DNA of 21,147 nt from an uncultured bacterium (GTDB lineage: Bacteria > Cyanobacteriota > Vampirovibrionia > Gastranaerophilales > Gastranaerophilaceae), in contig URXT01000031.1 in the NCBI GenBank assembly GCA_900551915.1, forward strand, positions 1 to 21,147. Direction: 5' to 3'. The notes below the pieces were generated by a model. That model saw nothing but the letters and a program-made list of their open reading frames with translations, searched no databases and was not told the origin of the DNA. The position numbers were made by a program, and so were the translations under genes. Positions within the stretch are counted from its first letter, which is position 1, and every line of letters starts with the position of its first letter. Of the stretch, positions 8,070 through 13,861 are shown one piece after another.

Positions 8070-8092
8070 CATGCTTTTGCTATTTTTAATTA

Positions 8093-8323
8093 TTAATCAA
8101 AAACATAATCAATAATTGCTGCTTCACGGGCGCGTTTGATAGCTTTTGCAATCATACGCTGGTGTTCTGCGCAGTTGCCTGTAATTCTACGAGGAATAAT
8201 TTTGCCTGCTTCTGTTAAGTATCTTTTCAATTTAGCGGCATCTTTATAATCGATAGAAGTTACTTTGTCTGCACAAAGTGAGCAATTTTTGCGTTTTTTC
8301 TTATCTTGATCCTGTCTTGCCAT
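8093..8323 (-). CDS. rpsR: 30S ribosomal protein S18
   Basis: 76 residues with the S18 core [42 protein letters not shown] (read in two parts: [12 protein letters not shown] and [14 protein letters not shown]). S18 binds S6 on the 30S platform. The N-terminal CSLC pair is the Cys-containing form of S18. It is the last gene of the operon, 51 bases after the unknown gene, with a terminator behind it. Confidence 0.97.
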   Translation of the reverse strand: MARQDQDKKKRKNCSLCADKVTSIDYKDAAKLKRYLTEAGKIIPRRITGNCAEHQRMIAKAIKRAREAAIIDYVFD

Positions 8324-8374
8324 TTTTTGAATTTACCTTTCTATTGTGCGCTTTCGCGCTCGACCTTATATGTA

Positions 8375-8611
8375 TTATTTACTGTTTTTATTGTTTGATA
8401 AGATTCTGTCTGCTATTTCTTGAACTATTGATTTTTTGGAAATTTTTGCCGTAAAATTCTCATCTTTTAAGAACAAATCAGCTTTTTGATTGTTTAACTG
8501 TACATTTTGAAAATATCTGTAAGTTGATCTGTTTTGCATTTGCTTAACTTTTTGCGTTTGTGTTACTATTCTGCTGGCTATTGCAAGAGAGTATTTTCCA
8601 GTTTTACCCAT
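8375..8611 (-). CDS. Unknown 78-residue basic protein between ssb and rpsR
   Basis: The ATG is preceded by AAAGGA at 8 bases and starts 17 bases after the ssb stop, so it is clearly part of the S6-SSB-S18 operon. The protein is basic and rich in Lys, Gln and Asn (TQTQKVKQMQNRSTYRYFQN), with a predicted helical C-terminus (SIVQEIADRILSNNKNSK), no Cys motif and no membrane segment. I recognise no family. Position and charge suggest an RNA, DNA or ribosome partner, but that is inference only. Confidence 0.7.
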   Translation of the reverse strand: MGKTGKYSLAIASRIVTQTQKVKQMQNRSTYRYFQNVQLNNQKADLFLKDENFTAKISKKSIVQEIADRILSNNKNSK

Positions 8612-8628
8612 TATTGAATCCTTTCACA

Positions 8629-9030
8629 CTAAAACGGGATTTCGTCTTCGTTAATCAGTTCGTTAGACATGTCATCGCTTTCAAACTTAACAATGTCTTC
8701 GCCGCCATAGTTCAGCGACCCGGATGAGGCTGTAATTTCACCCCATCTTTCGATTGTGTTGGCATCAATTTCGTAAATTCTTTTTTCTGTTCCGTCGTCC
8801 ATTTTTGCTGCTGCTGTTTGAAGACGGCCTTCAACAAGAACTTTGTCGCCTTTGTTAAGTGATGATACCAAATCATCAAGGGTGTTGCGTTTTGAAATTA
8901 CTCTGACAAGCATTTCATCTCTATCGCCTATGTTCAGAACAAATGCAGATACGCCCACATTGTTTTGTGTAAAACGTTTTTCGGGAGTTCTGTAAACTGT
9001 TCCGGTTACAACTGATTTTGCTAATGACAT
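8629..9030 (-). CDS. ssb: Single-stranded DNA-binding protein
   Basis: 133 residues: an OB fold at about 1-100 (KSVVTGTVYRTPEKRFTQ, VRVISKRNTLDDLVSSL, KGDKVLVEGRLQT) and a short linker ending in the acidic tip NEDEIPF, the conserved docking peptide for repair and replication partners. It is shorter than typical SSB (about 160-180) because the Gly-rich linker is minimal. The rpsF-ssb-rpsR order is the classic bacterial operon. Confidence 0.95.
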   Translation of the reverse strand: MSLAKSVVTGTVYRTPEKRFTQNNVGVSAFVLNIGDRDEMLVRVISKRNTLDDLVSSLNKGDKVLVEGRLQTAAAKMDDGTEKRIYEIDANTIERWGEITASSGSLNYGGEDIVKFESDDMSNELINEDEIPF

Positions 9031-9072
9031 TTAATTTCCTCTTTTTTCTTAATTTTGCGGCGTTAACAAAGA

Positions 9073-9372
9073 CTAAACAGTTTGTTTTTTTGAAACTTCA
9101 AGAAACATTGTTCTCAAAACATTATCGTTTAATCTTAATTGTCTTTTTAATTCAGCAACTTTGTCAGCAGGAAGTGTGAAAGTTAAGGTTGCAAAAAATC
9201 CGTCACGGAAGTTCTGGATATCGTAAGCAAGTTTTTTTCTGCCGATTTTGTCTGTAGCTTCAACTTTTCCGCCGAATTCAACGATAGTTTCGTTCAATTT
9301 TGCGATTTGTTTATCTGCTTCTTCTGCATCAAGATTCGGCTTAAATACAGTTAGTAATTCATAAGTTTTCAT
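9073..9372 (-). CDS. rpsF: 30S ribosomal protein S6
   Basis: 99 residues with the S6 ferredoxin-like fold: MKTYELLTVFKPNLDAEEAD at the start, then GRKKLAYDIQNFRDGFFATL and RQLRLNDNVLRTM. S6 pairs with S18 on the small subunit. AAAGGAG lies 7-8 bases before the ATG. First gene of the operon; ssb follows after 42 bases. Confidence 0.97.
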   Translation of the reverse strand: MKTYELLTVFKPNLDAEEADKQIAKLNETIVEFGGKVEATDKIGRKKLAYDIQNFRDGFFATLTFTLPADKVAELKRQLRLNDNVLRTMFLEVSKKQTV

Positions 9373-9406
9373 ATTTTTTCTCCTTTTATATTTTGGCTAT
9401 GAGTCA

Positions 9407-9436
9407 ATAGTATCATGGAAATACAATTTTTTACAA
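9407..9436 (-). promoter_or_regulatory. Possible promoter of the rpsF operon
   Basis: TTGTAA, an 18-base spacer and TACTAT lie in the 58-base gap after dapF; the -35 overlaps the dapF stop. This is a moderate match, and co-transcription with dapF remains possible. Confidence 0.35.
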
Positions 9437-10312
9437 GATGTAATCCGCAAAAAAACTGTAATCGGCGCTTCCTGTCATGAAAACATGTTCTTGAAGATTT
9501 TGCTCTGACCCGCGCCATTCAATGATTACAGACCCGCCGAGAAGATTTACTTTAACCTTTTGTTCTGTTAAGTTATTTAAAACACCGGCAACAACTGTTG
9601 CGCATGCACCCGTTCCGCACGCGAGCGTAATTCCGCAGCCGCGCTCGAAAACCCGCATATCAACTTCATTACGCGAAAGAACTTTTACAAACTCAGTGTT
9701 TGTTTTTTCGGGGAAAAACTCGTGTTTTTCAATTGACGGCCCGTAAGTTTCAGCAAACTTAAGCGGATTTTCCTCCACAAAAATAATGCAGTGGGGATTT
9801 CCCATAGAAACAGGAAAAATCTCGAATTCTCTGTCCAAAGCCTTGAGTTTTCGGCTTCCTTTAAACGGAATTTTATCGTCTTCTAAAATCGGCGCGCCCA
9901 TATCGACTTTCACAAGGCCGTCGTCAAGAAGTTCCGGTTTTATAACTCCTGCCAGCGTTTTGACGCTGAATTTCTTTTTATTAACGAGTTTTTTGTCATA
10001 AACGTATTTTGCAAAACATCTCATACCGTTTCCGCACATTTGCGCGGTTGAGCCGTCTGAATTGTAAAAATACCAGCCGATATCGGCGTTATTTGTGTTC
10101 GAATTGTTCGCGTTTAACGGGTCTGCAAGACTGTCCGCCCTCAGCTCACAATTCGGGATAATCATTCCATCCGCCCCGACGCCAAAGTGGCGGTCGCAAA
10201 GCTTGCGCGCAAGTTCGTCCATTGCCAAGCCTGTTTTTTCATATTCTTCATAATCAAGCAGGACAAAATCATTGCCAAGCCCTTGCATTTTAGTTATTTT
10301 AATCGTTTTCAT
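9431..10312 (-). CDS. dapF: Diaminopimelate epimerase
   Basis: 293 residues; converts LL- to meso-diaminopimelate for lysine and peptidoglycan synthesis. KMQGLGNDFVLLD opens the protein. The two catalytic cysteines are Cys93 in MCGNGMRCFA and Cys232 in ACGTGACAT, and GNPHCIIF sits between them at about 171. Compared with the usual 275 residues, an Asn-rich, probably flexible loop (about 55-76, ending NANNSNTNNAD) is inserted just before the first catalytic motif. GAGGT lies 5-6 bases before the ATG. It lies between the P-type ATPase gene (58-base gap) and rpsF. Confidence 0.96.
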   Translation of the reverse strand: MKTIKITKMQGLGNDFVLLDYEEYEKTGLAMDELARKLCDRHFGVGADGMIIPNCELRADSLADPLNANNSNTNNADIGWYFYNSDGSTAQMCGNGMRCFAKYVYDKKLVNKKKFSVKTLAGVIKPELLDDGLVKVDMGAPILEDDKIPFKGSRKLKALDREFEIFPVSMGNPHCIIFVEENPLKFAETYGPSIEKHEFFPEKTNTEFVKVLSRNEVDMRVFERGCGITLACGTGACATVVAGVLNNLTEQKVKVNLLGGSVIIEWRGSEQNLQEHVFMTGSADYSFFADYIL

Positions 10313-10370
10313 ATTACCTCGCTGTCAAAAAGATTTTATAACAAACAAGACAATATAAAAACTACAGTTA

Positions 10371-12284
10371 TCAATTGTATTTTTTGTCACTCAACGCACG
10401 CATAGAATTTAATACTGCAATCAGCGTAACGCCGACATCTGCAAACACCGCGCCCCACATTGTGACAAATCCCAATGCACCGCCAATCAGGAACAAAGCT
10501 TTCACAATCAAAGCAAACGCGATATTTTGTTTTACAATGGACATTGTCTTTTTGGAAATCCTGATTGCAGAAACTATTTTTGAAACTTTATCATCCATAA
10601 TTACAACATCAGCAGCCTCGATTGCAGCGTCCGAGCCAAGCCCGCCCATTGCAATTCCAGCGTCGGCTCTTGTCAAAACCGGAGCATCGTTAATTCCGTC
10701 GCCCGCAAAGATTACAGTTGAATTTTTGGGTTTTTGGCCTATTAATTCTTCCAGTTTGTCGACTTTGTCTGAAGGTAGAAGTTGTGCAAAATATTCATCT
10801 ATTCCCAATTCAGAAGCGGTGTATTCTGCGGCATTTTCTGCATCGCCTGTCAACATAACCGTTTTGCAGCCGGAAGCCTTAAGTTCCTTGATTGCTGCCG
10901 CAGCTTCCTCCTTAATTTCGTCTGAAATAACGATATAGCCAAGGTATTCATTGTTTTTGGCAGCGTAAATAATTGTTCCGTTTTCTTCCGCTTTCGCGAA
11001 ATTAACCTTGAAACTCTGCATTATTTTGTCGTTTCCGGCAAGAATAATATCGCCGTTAACCTTTGCCTTAACGCCGTTTCCTGCAATTTCAGAAACCTCC
11101 GTGACAAGGTTATTATCAATTTCTTTGCTGTATGCGGCTTTCAACGAAAGCGCAATCGGGTGGTTTGAATAAGCCTCTGCCATCGCCGCAAGCCGTAAAA
11201 CCTCCTCAGCCGAAGAATTTCCGCAAGACGCAGCCTTAACAACTTTGAAAGTTCCTTTTGTCAAAGTTCCGGTCTTGTCAAAAACAACGGTTCTGGCTTT
11301 TGAAAGCGCCTCCAGATAGCTGCTTCCTTTAACCAAAATTCCATTCTTTGAAGCACCGCCAATTCCCGCAAAAAATCCCAACGGCACTGAAATTACAAGC
11401 GCACAAGGGCATGAGATTACAAGAAAAGTCAGAGCCCGTTCAAACCACACGCTGAATTCAGCACCCAAAAACAGCGGCGGCAAAAGGGAAATTAAAACAG
11501 CACCCAATACAACAATCGGGGTATAATATCCTGCAAATTTTGTTATGAATTTCTCGGTTTTGGCTTTTTTAGAACCCGCATGTTCCACAAGTTCAAGGAT
11601 TTTTGATACGGTTGATTCCTCAAACCTTTTAGAAACCTCAATTCTAATGACGCCGTTTGTATTTATGCAGCCGCTTAAGGCATTATCACCTTTTGAAAGC
11701 TCAGCCGGGACAGCCTCCCCTGTCAAAGCCGAGGTATCTACAACAGCCTTGCCTTCACAAACGACTCCGTCCAAAGGAATTTTTTCACCTGTTTTTACAA
11801 CTATAATATCCCCGATTGCAACTTTTTCGGGAGAAACTTTTTCAATTTTACCGTCTTTTTCGAGATTTGCGAAATCCGGTCTTATGTCCATCAGCGCAGT
11901 TATTGAAGCCCTTGACTTTTCAACGGCTCTGTCCTGAAAATATTCGCCGATTTGGTAAAGAAGCATTACCATAACAGCTTCGGGGTATTCTTTTATCGCA
12001 AAAGCGCCGAGAGTCGCAATGCTCATCAAAAAATTTTCGTCGAAAACTTTTCCTTTAAAAAGATTTTTGAAGGCGCTCAAAAGAACGTCGTAACCCGCGG
12101 TCAAATACGCCGCAAAAAACACCGCAAACCTTGCGATGCCCGACAAATCTAACATTAACGCAGAAATAAGAATGACAATTGCTGCTGCAATTTTAATTAA
12201 AGAGGAAGCCTCTGACCCGCCTCCGTGTTCATGGGAATGCCCGTGTGAATGTTCATGGGAATGTTCGTGATGATGATTGCACAT
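10371..12284 (-). CDS. Zinc/cadmium/lead-exporting P1B-type ATPase with His-rich N-terminus
   Basis: I choose the ATG at 12284 (AAAGGCG 5-6 bases before) over an upstream in-frame TTG at 12314 that lies inside an operator. That gives 637 residues. A polar head with ten His in the first 20 residues replaces the usual HMA metal-binding domain. Then come about eight membrane segments, the actuator TGEAVP at about 188, the channel motif SCPCALVISVP (CPC at 292-294), the phosphorylation site DKTGTLT (Asp336), the SNHPIAL motif and GDGINDAP. CPC with this order is the ZntA/ZiaA/CadA class, which pumps Zn2+/Cd2+/Pb2+ out of the cytoplasm. The divergent SmtB-type repressor and operators support zinc-responsive expression. 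Confidence 0.93.
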   Translation of the reverse strand: MCNHHHEHSHEHSHGHSHEHGGGSEASSLIKIAAAIVILISALMLDLSGIARFAVFFAAYLTAGYDVLLSAFKNLFKGKVFDENFLMSIATLGAFAIKEYPEAVMVMLLYQIGEYFQDRAVEKSRASITALMDIRPDFANLEKDGKIEKVSPEKVAIGDIIVVKTGEKIPLDGVVCEGKAVVDTSALTGEAVPAELSKGDNALSGCINTNGVIRIEVSKRFEESTVSKILELVEHAGSKKAKTEKFITKFAGYYTPIVVLGAVLISLLPPLFLGAEFSVWFERALTFLVISCPCALVISVPLGFFAGIGGASKNGILVKGSSYLEALSKARTVVFDKTGTLTKGTFKVVKAASCGNSSAEEVLRLAAMAEAYSNHPIALSLKAAYSKEIDNNLVTEVSEIAGNGVKAKVNGDIILAGNDKIMQSFKVNFAKAEENGTIIYAAKNNEYLGYIVISDEIKEEAAAAIKELKASGCKTVMLTGDAENAAEYTASELGIDEYFAQLLPSDKVDKLEELIGQKPKNSTVIFAGDGINDAPVLTRADAGIAMGGLGSDAAIEAADVVIMDDKVSKIVSAIRISKKTMSIVKQNIAFALIVKALFLIGGALGFVTMWGAVFADVGVTLIAVLNSMRALSDKKYN

Positions 12285-12298
12285 ATAACGCCTTTCAA

Positions 12299-12314
12299 TT
12301 GAATAATTGTTCAA
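12299..12314. promoter_or_regulatory. SmtB/ArsR-type operator O1
   Basis: TTGAATAATTGTTCAA is an imperfect palindrome of the TGAAC-type half-sites. It lies in the 5' leader of the ATPase gene, just after its predicted start of transcription. Confidence 0.55.
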
Positions 12315-12324
12315 CTATATTCTC

Positions 12325-12354
12325 ATTATAAATGAACAGTTGTTCAATTGTCAA
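12325..12354 (-). promoter_or_regulatory. Promoter of the zinc ATPase gene
   Basis: Perfect TTGACA (12354-12349), an 18-base spacer and a perfect TATAAT (12330-12325). The spacer contains operator O2, so repressor binding would block polymerase directly. Confidence 0.8.
12333..12346. promoter_or_regulatory. SmtB/ArsR-type operator O2
   Basis: TGAACA-GT-TGTTCA has perfect 6-base arms. It sits between the -35 and -10 of the ATPase promoter. The half-site agrees with the known SmtB/ZiaR/CzrA operator core (TGAA..TTCA). Confidence 0.75.
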
Positions 12355-12390
12355 TTCTTTAGAAAAATAATTTTACTTTTGTTCACATAG

Positions 12391-12406
12391 TTGAACAATT
12401 ATTCAT
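12391..12406. promoter_or_regulatory. SmtB/ArsR-type operator O3
   Basis: TTGAACAATTATTCAT overlaps the -35 of the repressor's own promoter and would give autoregulation. A second inverted pair, GTTCA...TGAAC (12381-12396), overlaps it. Confidence 0.6.
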
Positions 12407-12419
12407 TTAATGCTATAAT
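12391..12419 (+). promoter_or_regulatory. Promoter of the zinc repressor gene
   Basis: TTGAAC, a 17-base spacer and TGC-TATAAT (extended -10) end 37 bases before the ATG. The -35 lies inside operator O3. Confidence 0.75.
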
Positions 12420-12456
12420 ACAATTTGTCCAGACAATATAAATTCAAAGGAAGGTT

Positions 12457-12807
12457 ATGAACAGCAAAAAAACTGACTGCGGCGCAATTAATCCTGATTT
12501 GGTTGAAAAAGTTAAGCCAAACATGCCGAAAATTAATTTGTTATTTGAACTCTCTGATTTTTTTAAAGTAATGAGTGACAGCACACGCCTTCGGCTTCTC
12601 TGGGCTTTGGAAGAAGAAGAATTATGCGTGGGCGATTTGGCTGTTATTCTTGAAATGACAAAATCGGCAGTTTCGCATCAGCTAAAGGTTTTGCGCACAG
12701 CAAAGCTCGTCAAAAGCCGCAAAATCGGAAAAAATGTTTACTATTCTCTCGACGACCATCATGTTAAGACTGTTCTTGAAAAAGCCCTGGAACATGTTTG
12801 CGAATAA
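12457..12807 (+). CDS. SmtB/ZiaR-type (ArsR family) zinc-sensing repressor
   Basis: 116 residues with a winged helix: FFKVMSDSTRLRLLWAL, then the recognition helix MTKSAVSHQLKVLRTAKLV and the wing KSRKIGKNVYYSLD. The alpha-5 metal site is complete: Asp100, His102, His113 and Glu116, the exact D-x-H-x10-H-x2-E spacing of SmtB, which binds Zn2+ across the dimer. In the alpha-3 site the motif ELCVGDLA keeps only one Cys of CadC's CVC, so Cd/Pb sensing there looks lost. The repressor should release DNA when zinc binds and de-repress the divergent ATPase. AAGGAAGG lies just before the ATG. Arrangement matches ziaR-ziaA of cyanobacteria. Confidence 0.93.
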   Translation: MNSKKTDCGAINPDLVEKVKPNMPKINLLFELSDFFKVMSDSTRLRLLWALEEEELCVGDLAVILEMTKSAVSHQLKVLRTAKLVKSRKIGKNVYYSLDDHHVKTVLEKALEHVCE

Positions 12808-12888
12808 AGTAACTATTTTTATATAAGAAAGATGCAGAAAATTTAAGATTAAGAATTTCCTATTAAAACTATAGGACTAAACTTCACT

Positions 12889-12917
12889 TTGTCAATTGGC
12901 CGATGGTATAGTATATT
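12889..12917 (+). promoter_or_regulatory. Upstream promoter reading into the antisense RNA region
   Basis: TTGTCA, a 17-base spacer and TATATT (5 of 6 matches each). No convincing gene follows; only a 14-codon frame without a ribosome-binding site (12955-12999). A transcript from here would run into the antisense RNA and give a form longer by about 85 bases. Confidence 0.45.
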
Positions 12918-12975
12918 AATTTTAGGTAACTATATAAAACTCAAGCTCCTAACGATGATTTTTCCGCGCATATAC

Positions 12976-13004
12976 TTGACAAAAGCCGAAAAATCGTAAA
13001 TAAT
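12976..13004 (+). promoter_or_regulatory. Strong promoter of the antisense RNA
   Basis: Perfect TTGACA, a 17-base spacer and AATAAT (5 of 6), with a start expected near 13011. The -35 lies between inverted 8-mers GATTTTTC (12957-12964) and GAAAAATC (12988-12995), a possible regulatory site. Confidence 0.75.
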
Positions 13005-13016
13005 GTGAACATAGGG

Positions 13017-13033
13017 AAAAGGCTCTAGGAGCC
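13017..13033 (-). terminator. Terminator of the toxin message
   Basis: On the minus strand GGCTC-CTA-GAGCC is followed by TTTT, 29 bases past the peptide stop codon. The stem is only 5 bp, so termination is probably moderate. Confidence 0.5.
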
Positions 13034-13061
13034 GCTAACTCTTAGAACCTTTCTTAACTCC

Positions 13062-13136
13062 CTATTTGGTGAAATAAAGTGCTATGATTATCAACAAGAT
13101 AAGCCATAGCGCTTTTTCTGTTATACAGAATTTCAC
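13062..13136 (-). CDS. Candidate type I toxin: 24-residue hydrophobic peptide
   Basis: The GTG at 13136 starts a 24-residue peptide: a charged head (MKFCITEK), a membrane-spanning stretch at about 10-22 (LWLILLIIIALYF) and a short TK end. This is the size and shape of type I toxins (Ibs, TisB and Hok-like single-helix peptides), though I recognise no specific family. The Shine-Dalgarno AAGGTGGTGAT (13153-13143) matches the extended anti-SD complement at 10 of 11 positions. A short frame ATG-AAA-AAG-TGA (13144-13133) overlaps the start, so translation may be coupled. Promoter, 5' UTR, terminator and an opposing antisense RNA surround it. Expected action is inner-membrane depolarisation or growth arrest when repression fails. 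It is too short for standard gene callers. Confidence 0.55.
   Translation of the reverse strand: MKFCITEKALWLILLIIIALYFTK
13078..13117 (+). terminator. Terminator of the antisense RNA, embedded in the toxin coding sequence
   Basis: Stem AGTGCTATG / CATAGCGCT (9 bp, one G-U) extended by an inner TTATC/GATAA, then TTTTT. On the opposite strand the same bases encode the hydrophobic core of the peptide. Confidence 0.8.
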
Positions 13137-13142
13137 TTTTTC

Positions 13143-13190
13143 ATCACCACCTTTCCGATTTAGTCCACTTAACTTGTCTGTGTCGGTGGC
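13143..13190 (-). promoter_or_regulatory. Shine-Dalgarno-masking element in the toxin 5' UTR
   Basis: GCCACC (13190-13185) can pair over 6 bases (one G-U) with GGTGGT (13151-13146) at the heart of the Shine-Dalgarno. Masking of the toxin ribosome-binding site by an upstream anti-SD is a common feature of type I toxin messages. Confidence 0.45.
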
Positions 13191-13217
13191 GGCAAACAGG
13201 AGCTTACCCTTAAATTT

Positions 13218-13246
13218 ATCATATCATAAATAGTTGTGCTCTCCAA
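13218..13246 (-). promoter_or_regulatory. Promoter of the toxin message
   Basis: TTGGAG, a 17-base spacer and TATGAT (5 of 6), with an overlapping second TATGAT. The start is expected near 13211, giving a message of about 195 nt. It lies 27 bases after the ybaK stop. The weak -35 fits a toxin promoter weaker than the antitoxin promoter. Confidence 0.5.
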
Positions 13247-13272
13247 TGTTCATAAATAATAGAGGAAAATTT

Positions 13273-13743
13273 TCAGGAAGTAATTTCGGCTGTCGAAAAG
13301 TCAATCACACGGCTCAAATCAGAAAGTTTCATCTCTACCTGATATCCTATTTTTCCGGCGCTGAAAATTATTGTATCAAAATTCTGTGCGGATTTGTCAA
13401 TTACGGTTTTGAAGAATTTTTTCATACCGATTGGCGAACAGCCGCCGTGCACATAGCCTGTTAAAGGTAAAAGTTGTTTTGATTTAAGCATTTCAACAGA
13501 TTTTTCATTGACTGCAAGCGCGGCCTTTTTCAAATCAAGCTCATCTGCAACAGGTATCATAAAAACATAATGGCTTCCTGATTTTGCGACCGTAACAAGT
13601 GTTTTAAAAACTTTTTCGGGATTTTGATTTAGAACTTTAGCGACATCAACTCCGCTGATTGCGTCTGTGTCGGCATAGGAATAATGGTTGTATTGAACTT
13701 TATGTTTATCAAGCATTCTCATAACGTTTATTTTGAAATCCAC
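13273..13743 (-). CDS. ybaK: Cys-tRNA(Pro)/Cys-tRNA(Cys) deacylase, YbaK/EbsC family
   Basis: 156 residues with the YbaK fold: DTDAISGVDVAKVLNQNPEKVFKTLV, the catalytic-pocket Lys in KTLVT, FMIPVADELDLKKAALAV, and GYVHGGCSPIGMKK (given as separate pieces). It clears Cys wrongly attached to tRNA-Pro. Start is GTG at 13743, with GGGAGGA 7 bases upstream. The C-terminus (SAGKIGYQVEMKLSDL) is typical. It stands alone; the candidate toxin gene lies downstream in the same direction but has its own promoter. Confidence 0.93.
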   Translation of the reverse strand: MDFKINVMRMLDKHKVQYNHYSYADTDAISGVDVAKVLNQNPEKVFKTLVTVAKSGSHYVFMIPVADELDLKKAALAVNEKSVEMLKSKQLLPLTGYVHGGCSPIGMKKFFKTVIDKSAQNFDTIIFSAGKIGYQVEMKLSDLSRVIDFSTAEITS

Positions 13744-13824
13744 CGTAAAATCCTCCCGTAAATCCGCATGATTAAATTATCAATTAAAAATTAACACAAA
13801 AACATTATTATTTAGTAATATTTT

Positions 13825-13833
13825 TGATATAAT
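13825..13833 (+). promoter_or_regulatory. Extended -10 promoter element of the zinc dehydrogenase gene
   Basis: TGA-TATAAT lies 28 bases before the ATG; no clear -35. Confidence 0.5.
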
Positions 13834-13861
13834 TTTGAAAAAACAGTATTTTGGAGGCAAT

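Larger units (their letters stand above)
13011..13117 (+). ncRNA. Candidate antisense RNA (type I antitoxin), about 107 nt
   Basis: Bounded by a consensus promoter and a strong terminator, with no usable reading frame of its own. The 5' part folds as ATAGGGA...TCCCTAT closing over a small hairpin GGCTC-TAG-GAGCC; the 3' part is the terminator hairpin. It is fully complementary to the 3' three-quarters of the minus-strand peptide gene (13062-13136) and its 3' UTR. This is the geometry of Gram-positive type I systems such as txpA/RatA and bsrG/SR4, where the antisense RNA pairs with the toxin message from its 3' side. Identity as an antitoxin is inferred; a stand-alone sRNA is the main alternative. 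Confidence 0.55.

Noticed and set aside
10375..10938. A 187-codon plus-strand frame opposite the ATPase gene
   Set aside because: It is Ser/Ala/Ile-rich without domains or a ribosome-binding site and lies wholly within a well-supported minus-strand gene.
12284..12314. Start of the zinc ATPase at the TTG 12314
   Set aside because: It lies inside an operator, close to the transcription start, with no Shine-Dalgarno; the ATG at 12284 has AAAGGCG in place.
12457..12807. Cadmium/lead-sensing CadC-type repressor
   Set aside because: The alpha-3 CVC motif is reduced to a single Cys (ELCVGDL), while the alpha-5 zinc site is complete.
13011..13200. 6S RNA, tmRNA, SRP RNA or RNase P RNA in the structured gap
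   Set aside because: None of the conserved cores of these RNAs is present. Promoters and terminators on both strands fit two opposed short transcripts better, although a long end-to-end pairing superficially resembles 6S.
13084..13233. A 49-codon plus-strand frame (MIINKISHSAF...) through the toxin locus
   Set aside because: It has no ribosome-binding site, starts inside the antisense terminator hairpin and is Ser/Pro-rich, as expected of an antisense reading of the toxin 5' UTR.
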